Positions 7,335 through 13,152 of a stretch of DNA of 64,000 bases are shown here, one piece after another (positions within the stretch are counted from its first letter, which is position 1; each line of letters begins with the position of its first letter). The stretch covers positions 1 through 64,000 of the forward strand of contig NZ_SCRP01000003.1 of NCBI RefSeq assembly GCF_004298475.1. Direction: 5' to 3'. Below the pieces are notes generated by a model. That model did not search any database, had not been told where the DNA came from, and saw nothing but the letters and a program-made list of their open reading frames with translations. A program made the position numbers and the translations under genes. Source of the DNA: Paraburkholderia sp. (GTDB lineage Bacteria; Pseudomonadota; Gammaproteobacteria; Burkholderiales; Burkholderiaceae).

Positions 7335-8952
7335 GCTGCACCTCCTGGAACGTGGTCAAGCGCTGGCGAATCGCGGCCAGCGCGGCGTCGCGCATGGACT
7401 GATAGTCGGCGTTGCCCGCGAGCGCCTGCTCGCGCCTGTCGAGCGAGCGCGCAAGTAGCGCGGATTTCATCGGCGCGTCGAGCGTCAGAATCTCGGCAAG
7501 ACCGATCCGGCCGTGATAACCGGTGCCGCGGCACGCGTCGCAGCCCGCGCCCGGCGTCACGAGGTGGCGCAGATCGTCGAGCGACGCGCCCTCGAGCGCG
7601 CTGCCGTCGCCGTGCGCTTCACCGCACGCAGCGCAGATGCGCCGCACGAGCCGCTGCGACACGACGCCGTTCAGCGCCTCAAGAAACGTCGACGGTTCGA
7701 CGCCCATGTAGATGAAGCGATCGATCACGCTGAAGCCGTCGTTCGCGTGCACGGTCGACAGCACGCGGTGGCCGGTCAGCGCGGATTGCACCGCAATCGA
7801 CGCCGTTTCTTCGTCGCGGATCTCGCCGACCATCACGGTATCCGGGTCGTGCCGCAGGATCGCGCGCAGCCCGCGCGCGAAGGTCAGCCCCTTGCGCTCG
7901 TTGACGGGAATCTGCAGCACGCCGGGCAGTTCGTATTCGACCGGGTCCTCGATCGTGACGATCTTGTCTTCGCCGTGATTGAGCTCCGACAGCACCGCAT
8001 AGAGCGTCGTCGACTTGCCGCTGCCGGTCGGGCCGGTCACGAGCATCAGCCCGTACGGCCGGTTGGCGAGCGCACGCACGCGCCGCGCGGTGTGCGCGTC
8101 GAAGCCGAGCACGTCGAGGCTGATCCGCTCGCCGCGCTGCGACTTGTCGAGCACGCGCAGCACCGCGTTCTCGCCGTGCGTGCCCGGAATGACCGACACG
8201 CGGTAATCGATCTCGCGCCCCTGCAGAACGACCTTGAAGCGGCCGTCCTGCGGCACGCGCTTTTCGGCGATGTCGAGCGACGCGAGCACCTTGAGGCGCG
8301 ACATCGTCTGCGTCGCGACATCGATGCCCGGAATGCGGCGAATCGCCTGCAGCACGCCGTCGATCCGGTAGCGGATCGCCAGCCCGTCCGGCGCCGCTTC
8401 GAGGTGAATGTCGCTCGCCCGGCTTTGCAGCGCGTCGTACAGCGTCATGTTGACGAGCCGGATGATCGGGCTTTCGTCCTTCGCGATGCTCGCGGGCGTG
8501 ATCGACTCGATGGCCTGCGCGAGCGAATCGCCGTGCGGGCCGAGCGTCACGTCGCCGTCCATCAGCCGCTCGTTCGCTTCGGCATCCTTCAGCAGCCGCT
8601 CGACCTCGCCCGGCATGCTCATCGCCGTCACCGCCGACGCATTCGGAAAGCGTGCGAGCAATGCGTCGCGCGCCGCACGCGAAAACGGATCGGCCAGCAC
8701 GAAATACGGTGCGCCGTCGAGTTCGACCGGCAGCACGCGCAGCGTCAACGCGTCATGCAGCGGCAGCAGGTCGAAACGCGTCCCGGCCGCTTGCAGCACG
8801 TCCGGCAAGATGGCGTGCACGCCGAGCGCGACAGCCGCTTCGTCGAGCAGGCGCGGGTCGCTGGCGATCAGGCGCGAGACGTAGTCGGCAATGCCGAGCC
8901 CGGCGTCGACCGCTCCGGTCTGCCAGATTCCAGCGAGAAAATTGGTAGGCAT
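7315..8952 (-). CDS. gspE: Secretion/pilus assembly ATPase GspE (PilB-like)
   Basis: A 545-residue hexameric ATPase that powers pseudopilus growth from the cytoplasmic face. It has an N-terminal GspE_N-type domain (about 1-150), then the core: IRLVNMTLYDALQSRASDIHLE, RYRIDG, Walker A GPTGSGKSTTLY (about 315), the Asp box with IEDPVEYE, Walker B VMVGEIRDEETA, the His box GHRVLSTVHAND, and the zinc-binding CxxC...CxxC pair (ICAACG, GCDACRG). All catalytic elements are present. The C-terminus overlaps the PilM/GspL-like gene by 20 bp; the gene starts 48 bp after the GspF stop. The full set of motifs leaves little doubt about the family; whether it is called GspE or PilB is nomenclature for this hybrid system. 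Confidence 0.95.
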   Translation of the reverse strand: MPTNFLAGIWQTGAVDAGLGIADYVSRLIASDPRLLDEAAVALGVHAILPDVLQAAGTRFDLLPLHDALTLRVLPVELDGAPYFVLADPFSRAARDALLARFPNASAVTAMSMPGEVERLLKDAEANERLMDGDVTLGPHGDSLAQAIESITPASIAKDESPIIRLVNMTLYDALQSRASDIHLEAAPDGLAIRYRIDGVLQAIRRIPGIDVATQTMSRLKVLASLDIAEKRVPQDGRFKVVLQGREIDYRVSVIPGTHGENAVLRVLDKSQRGERISLDVLGFDAHTARRVRALANRPYGLMLVTGPTGSGKSTTLYAVLSELNHGEDKIVTIEDPVEYELPGVLQIPVNERKGLTFARGLRAILRHDPDTVMVGEIRDEETASIAVQSALTGHRVLSTVHANDGFSVIDRFIYMGVEPSTFLEALNGVVSQRLVRRICAACGEAHGDGSALEGASLDDLRHLVTPGAGCDACRGTGYHGRIGLAEILTLDAPMKSALLARSLDRREQALAGNADYQSMRDAALAAIRQRLTTFQEVQRAIDLQ

Positions 8953-9000
8953 GTTCAGTTATCCTGCGCGGTTTGGGCCGCGCATCGCGCTGCGAGGCGG

Positions 9001-10191
9001 TCAGCCAATGCTGCCCGCGAGTTCGAAAATCGGCATGTAGAGCAGCACGACCACCGCGCCGACGATGCCGCCGACCACGAGCATCAGCACCGGTTCGAAC
9101 ACCTTGCTGGCCATTTCGATTGCGCGGTCGAGCGCCGAATCGTGGAATTGCGCGATGTGCTCGCACATCCCGCCGAGATCGCCGCTCTGTTCGCCAACCC
9201 GCAGCAGCCGTTCGGCAACCGGCGTCGTCAGCGCGTGCTGCGCGAGCACGGCTGATACCGTCCGGCCCGCGCGCAGTTCGACGAGCGCGGCGTGAAGCCG
9301 CGCGCGGTGCGGCGCGGGCAGCGTCTTGCCCGCAAGGTCGAGCGCGCCGAGCGCGGGCGTGCCGCCCTCGATGAGAAGGCCCGTCGTGCGGTAGAAACGC
9401 GTCAGCGCGAATAGCCCGGCGATGTCGCGCACCTTGGGCACGCGCCACATCAGCCGCGCGCCCAGCCGCCTTGCCGCGCCGCCGCGAATCGCGCCCACTG
9501 CGAGCGCTGCGGCCACCGCGAGCGCGACGCCAATCGCACCGCCGTGCTTCGCCAGCAGGTTCGACCACGCGAGCATTGCGCGCGCAGTCGCGGGCAGCGT
9601 GTTCATGGTTTCGAACACCGTTGCGAAGCGCGGAATCACGAAAAACGCCATGAACATCAGAATCGCGCAACCGATGCCGATCACGAGCGCCGGGTAGACG
9701 AGCGCGCCCGTCACCCGCTTGCGGATTTGCGCGATGCGCGTCTCGTACTGCAGGTAGCGCTTCAGCACGACCGGCAACTGGCCGCTGCCTTCAGCCGATT
9801 CGATGGTCGCGACGAGCAGCGCCGGAAACACATCCGGCTGCTTCGCGAGCGCCTTCGAGAACGGCTGACCCTCCACCATCACCGCGACCACGCGGTCGAG
9901 CACGGGTTTCGATCCGCGATCCGCGCCCGCCTTGTCGCGCAGCGCTTCGAGCGCCTCGATCAGCACGAGGCCTGCGTCGAGCAGCGTCGACAGCTCCTGC
10001 AAAAACAGCGTGAGCGCGAAAGCGGGCGCCTTGCGGCCCGCACCAAAGCGCGCGCGGCGGCCGATCTTCAGCACGATCCCGGACGACGCGCCGAGCTGCG
10101 CGCGCACATCCGCTTCGTCGCAGCCATGAACGACGCGCTCGACCAGCTTGCCGTCGACAAGCAGGCGAACGTCGAATGCCTGCGCGCTCAT
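9001..10191 (-). CDS. gspF: Inner-membrane secretion platform protein GspF
   Basis: A 396-residue polytopic protein of the GspF/PilC family. Two repeated T2SF domains are visible: FLQELSTLLDAGLVLIEALEAL with KALAKQPDVFPALLVATIESAEGSGQL, and FALTRFYRTTGLLIEGGTPALGAL with TPVAERLLRVGEQSGDLGGM, each followed by membrane helices (about 165-190, 215-235 and 365-390). It lacks the N-terminal 60-residue cytoplasmic extension of some GspF proteins but begins with a short beta region (FDVRLLVDGKLVERVV). The start chosen is the ATG at 10191-10189, which forms ATGA with the stop of the transglycosylase gene. The longer frame to 10260 is a shadow. Confidence 0.92.
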   Translation of the reverse strand: MSAQAFDVRLLVDGKLVERVVHGCDEADVRAQLGASSGIVLKIGRRARFGAGRKAPAFALTLFLQELSTLLDAGLVLIEALEALRDKAGADRGSKPVLDRVVAVMVEGQPFSKALAKQPDVFPALLVATIESAEGSGQLPVVLKRYLQYETRIAQIRKRVTGALVYPALVIGIGCAILMFMAFFVIPRFATVFETMNTLPATARAMLAWSNLLAKHGGAIGVALAVAAALAVGAIRGGAARRLGARLMWRVPKVRDIAGLFALTRFYRTTGLLIEGGTPALGALDLAGKTLPAPHRARLHAALVELRAGRTVSAVLAQHALTTPVAERLLRVGEQSGDLGGMCEHIAQFHDSALDRAIEMASKVFEPVLMLVVGGIVGAVVVLLYMPIFELAGSIG

Positions 10192-10712
10192 TGCGCCCAC
10201 TGCGCGAGCTCGGCCATGCTGGCCGCGCGATCTCGCGTGAACTCGGTGTACGTTTCCCACACCTTCGTCGCATACGCCTTGCGGGCGGGCGCGCGCTTCG
10301 GCGACGAACCGGCGTTATACGCGCCGACCGCATTCCACGTATAGCCGTGGCGGTCGATGAAGCCCGCCAGGATCGACGCGCCGGTGTCGATCGACGTGCA
10401 CGGCTCGTTGATCAGCCGCTTGCGCGTCACGCCCACTTTGACGAGGCGCGGCAGGTGCGTGCTGTTGATCTGCATAAGTCCGATGTCATAGGTGCCGTTG
10501 CTGTTGCGGTTGAAGGCCCGGGGGTCCATCGAGGATTCGACCTTCGCAATGGCCGCGAGCAGCAGCGGATCGATGCCGTACCGTTCGCCCGCGCGGGTCC
10601 AGCAATCCTTCGCGGCGGCGCAGGTCGCGCACACCGCCATGCCTGCCGTCGCGAGCAGCTTGCACGCTTGCGCGCGCAAGCTGGGCTTACATGCCGTAGA
10701 CGAGATCCGCAT
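10188..10712 (-). CDS. Lytic transglycosylase (SLT family), secretion-associated
   Basis: A 174-residue exported muramidase-like enzyme that cleaves peptidoglycan glycan strands, probably to open space for the secretion apparatus. It has a signal-like N-terminus (hydrophobic LLATAGMAVCATCAAA, about 19-34) and an SLT domain with catalytic Glu in AIAKVESSMDP (E59), GLMQIN, and NAVGAYNAGSS near the C-terminus. The start at 10712 overlaps the gspG 3' end by 26 bp; a second in-frame ATG lies at 10739. It overlaps gspF by 4 bp. Similar small transglycosylases accompany type III, type IV secretion and pilus loci (for example IpgF-like proteins); in a type II-like operon this is less usual. Confidence 0.88.
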   Translation of the reverse strand: MRISSTACKPSLRAQACKLLATAGMAVCATCAAAKDCWTRAGERYGIDPLLLAAIAKVESSMDPRAFNRNSNGTYDIGLMQINSTHLPRLVKVGVTRKRLINEPCTSIDTGASILAGFIDRHGYTWNAVGAYNAGSSPKRAPARKAYATKVWETYTEFTRDRAASMAELAQWAQ

Positions 10713-11133
10713 TGATCCCACTCCCGCCCTGTCGGCCATCGCGACCCAGCGACACGATTTCCGCCTCGCTGTCGCGGCCCGGCACGTTCAATTGATAGGC
10801 GCGCCCCCACGCGTCCCTCGGCACCGCCTTCGCGAGATACGGCCCGTTCCAGCCCTCCGCGGCCTGAGGCTCGACGACCAGCGCGTCGAGCCCTTCCTCC
10901 GCGCCCGGATAGCGGCCCGTGTCGAGACGGAACTGCGCGAGCGCGTCGCCCAGCGTCTTCATCTGCGCCTCGGTCGTCCTGACCTTCGCCTTGTCGACCT
11001 GCGAAAAGAGCTTCGGGCCGACATAGCCCGCGAGCAGCGCGATGATGAGCAGCACGACCAGCAGTTCGAGCAGCGTGAAGCCTTGTTGCGCGCGCAGCGG
11101 TCTGCCCGCGCGGAATGCACGATTGAGTTTCAA
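10687..11133 (-). CDS. gspG: Major pseudopilin GspG
   Basis: A 148-residue major pseudopilin and first gene of the operon. The prepilin site QQG/FTLLELLVVLL puts cleavage after G18 and Glu at mature +5 (E23). The body has the GspG signature: KVRTTEAQMKTLGDALAQFRLDTGRYPGAEEGLDALV, then GPYLAKAVPRDAWGRAYQLNVPG and a C-terminal glycine-rich loop (LGRDGRQGGSG) corresponding to the calcium site of GspG. The length is normal for the family. It precedes the transglycosylase gene with a 26-bp overlap. About 235 bp separate it from the chitin monooxygenase stop, a region that must contain the operon promoter and carries three TGAG repeats on the minus strand (11301-11277). Confidence 0.94.
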   Translation of the reverse strand: MKLNRAFRAGRPLRAQQGFTLLELLVVLLIIALLAGYVGPKLFSQVDKAKVRTTEAQMKTLGDALAQFRLDTGRYPGAEEGLDALVVEPQAAEGWNGPYLAKAVPRDAWGRAYQLNVPGRDSEAEIVSLGRDGRQGGSGINADLVYGM

Positions 11134-11276
11134 GATTTCGATCCTCGTTGGGATAACGATCGGTTTTGATCGAGGCCCGGTGCGGCGCGCCGGGTTGCAA
11201 CGCTTGCATGGCGCAGCGCCGGAAGCGATGCGGGAAGACTGTCGATGAAGGCATTTTCCCGGTTGATCGACATCGC

Positions 11277-11301
11277 CTCAATCAAGCTCAACGAAGTCTC
11301 A
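11277..11301 (-). promoter_or_regulatory. TGAG direct repeats upstream of gspG operon
   Basis: Read on the minus strand, TGAG occurs at 11301-11298, 11290-11287 and 11280-11277 (spacing 11 and 10 nt), with surrounding words TGAGACTTCGT and TGAGCTTGAT. The same word pattern (TGAGACAACAT, TGAGAGAACGT, TGAGGTTGAT) is repeated upstream of the chitinase. Direct repeats about one helical turn apart are typical of OmpR-family binding sites. Assignment to the response regulator at 662-1345 is inference. Confidence 0.45.
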
Positions 11302-11318
11302 AAAGTCGCCGGGGAAAC

Positions 11319-11349
11319 AAAAAAACCGCGCATCGAGCCGATGCGCGGT
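11319..11349 (-). terminator. Rho-independent terminator of the chitin monooxygenase gene
   Basis: A perfect 11-bp stem (ACCGCGCATCG at 11325-11335, CGATGCGCGGT at 11339-11349) with a 3-nt loop. On the minus strand it is followed by a run of seven T residues (A-run 11319-11325). It lies 21 bp after the monooxygenase stop and separates that gene from the gspG operon, so the two are separate transcripts. Confidence 0.92.
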
Positions 11350-11370
11350 CTTCGAAGTCAAAGCAACGAC

Positions 11371-12843
11371 TTACTTGCTACAAACGCCCAGGTCCCTCCA
11401 GACCTTGCCGGTGTAGTCGGCGCCCGTGGTCGCCGGATCGCCCGGCACTTCGTTGCGGGTCCACCAGCGAGCCTGGTAAATACGGCCTTTGTGCTGCACC
11501 TTGCCGTCGGTCTTGACGACCGTGCCCAGCTTCCAGTCAGCGTGGCACTTCGCGCCGTCGCCGCCGGTTTCGCCGCCGGTGGCTTCGCCGATGAGCTTGA
11601 ACGTGACCGTTTCCTGCTTCAGCGTGCCGCCGTCGATCTGCGACGTCGCAACTGCCGTATGTGCGCCCGCCTTCGCGTTTGCGATATCGACGCTCACGTC
11701 GCCCTGCGTCTGCATCTTGAGCGACTTCGAGCCGACGAGCGAATTCGATGCGTCGTACACCTTCACTGCGACGTTCGTGTCCTTCGAATGGTTGAACTTC
11801 AGGAAGAACTTCGCAGTCGCCTTGCCGTTCTGGATCTTGAATTCGGAGTTGCTCGTGATGCTGAAGCCTTCGTCGATGCCAACCTCGGGCTTGTGCTCGA
11901 TCGTCGTTTCGGTGCGCACGACGCCGCTGCCGCTCTTCGCATACACGTCGTTCTTGCCAAGCGCCGGTTCGATGATGCCGTTGCGCTCGATGCCCGCGAG
12001 CAGGCTCGCGCCCTGCGTGCGGTTGATTTCCTTCGCGAGCAGCATCGACCACATGTTGCGCTCGCCCTGGTCCGCCGTGCCGATCGTCAGCGTCGTCTTC
12101 ATCGACGGCACTTCGCCGCTCGACTTGAACACGCGGTTCGTGACCGTGTCGCCGACGTTCAGGTCCATCGTCGGCGCGATGCTGCCGACCGTCGCCCACT
12201 CCGGCTTGACCGGTTCGACCGGATCGACTGCGCCGCCGTCCGACTTGATATTCAGGTCGGCGACGTTGTACCACATGTTGGACGTATCCGCGACGTGCCA
12301 CGTCGCCAGCATCACGTGATGGCCGGTGCGATCCGAAGGAATCGTGCAGTTATGCGCACCGATCTCATCGGCTTTCTTGCCGTGGCCGTCGATCGTGCAG
12401 AACGGCGTGAGGTCGAACTGATCGCGCGTGAGCTTCGCGTTCGGGTTCCAGCCCTGCTTCGTCAGGTAGTACTTGAAATCCTTCGTCTTGTGCGGTGCGG
12501 TGAACACCCACTTGAAGTTGTGCGCGCCCTGCTTGATGTCGTTGATCTTCCAGCGGTCGACCGACTGCGCGTTCAGTTCGCTGAATTGCGACAGGCCGCC
12601 GCTCGCGATTTCGCCGTCCGGTGCACCGGCTTGCGGGAAGCCCTGCTTGCCTTCGACGCTTTGCGGCTCCCAGGTGACCTGGCCGCAGTTGAAGTTCTGG
12701 GCCTTGCCCGCGTGCGAGCTGCACAGCAGGTTGCGCGAAGGCGGCTCGGAAAGATAGCCGTGCGCAGCCGCATGCTGAGCGAAGAACATTGATGCGCACG
12801 CAACGAGCGGCGACAGTTTGAATAGGGTACGGCGATTACTCAT
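11371..12843 (-). CDS. gbpA: Lytic chitin monooxygenase / GlcNAc-binding protein (GbpA-like, AA10)
   Basis: A secreted copper monooxygenase of 490 residues that oxidatively cleaves crystalline chitin. The start is the ATG at 12843, giving a 27-residue signal peptide (MSNRRTLFKLSPLVACASMF...AAA); cleavage leaves His28 as the new N-terminus in HGYLSEPPSR, the first ligand of the copper histidine brace. The second ligand is probably H in GHHVMLATWHVADTSNMWYN (about 155-160). After the AA10 domain (28-210) come GbpA-like middle domains (about 215-420) and a C-terminal chitin-binding module ending YTGKVWRDLGVCSK with W-rich ARWWTRNEVPG. The open frame continues upstream to 13020, but the histidine-brace rule fixes the mature end. 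It is divergent from the chitinase and is a probable cargo of the adjacent secretion system. Confidence 0.93.
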   Translation of the reverse strand: MSNRRTLFKLSPLVACASMFFAQHAAAHGYLSEPPSRNLLCSSHAGKAQNFNCGQVTWEPQSVEGKQGFPQAGAPDGEIASGGLSQFSELNAQSVDRWKINDIKQGAHNFKWVFTAPHKTKDFKYYLTKQGWNPNAKLTRDQFDLTPFCTIDGHGKKADEIGAHNCTIPSDRTGHHVMLATWHVADTSNMWYNVADLNIKSDGGAVDPVEPVKPEWATVGSIAPTMDLNVGDTVTNRVFKSSGEVPSMKTTLTIGTADQGERNMWSMLLAKEINRTQGASLLAGIERNGIIEPALGKNDVYAKSGSGVVRTETTIEHKPEVGIDEGFSITSNSEFKIQNGKATAKFFLKFNHSKDTNVAVKVYDASNSLVGSKSLKMQTQGDVSVDIANAKAGAHTAVATSQIDGGTLKQETVTFKLIGEATGGETGGDGAKCHADWKLGTVVKTDGKVQHKGRIYQARWWTRNEVPGDPATTGADYTGKVWRDLGVCSK

Positions 12844-13092
12844 AGTCTGGTGTCGAATGAACGGTCTGTCGCTATCGCTTTCGATAGCAAGGTGGATCGT
12901 TGCCGGCAAATCGCCCGGCGCGAACGCGTTGCCCGATGCGTTGCCGAATGCGATACCGGATGCGTTACCCATCGGCAACCCGTGCAGCGCGGAACGGAGT
13001 GTCGGCGAACGCCGCAGCACCGGGAATCATCCTTAACAATTCCTCAAAGAATCGCGGCAGCGGCAGGCATCGGGGTTGGGGGCCGGGATCGC

Positions 13093-13135
13093 TGAGACAA
13101 CATTGAGACAACATTGAGAGAACGTTGAGGTTGAT
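13093..13135 (+). promoter_or_regulatory. Four 11-bp-period TGAG repeats upstream of chitinase
   Basis: TGAG occurs at 13093, 13104, 13115 and 13126, exactly 11 bp apart; the first two 11-mers are identical (TGAGACAACAT), the third is TGAGAGAACGT, and the fourth begins TGAGGTTGAT. The array lies in the divergent promoter region between the monooxygenase and chitinase genes. One-turn direct repeats suggest cooperative binding of an OmpR-type regulator. Related repeats precede gspG. Confidence 0.6.
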
Positions 13136-13152
13136 TGGCGGGCTCGTCCGCG

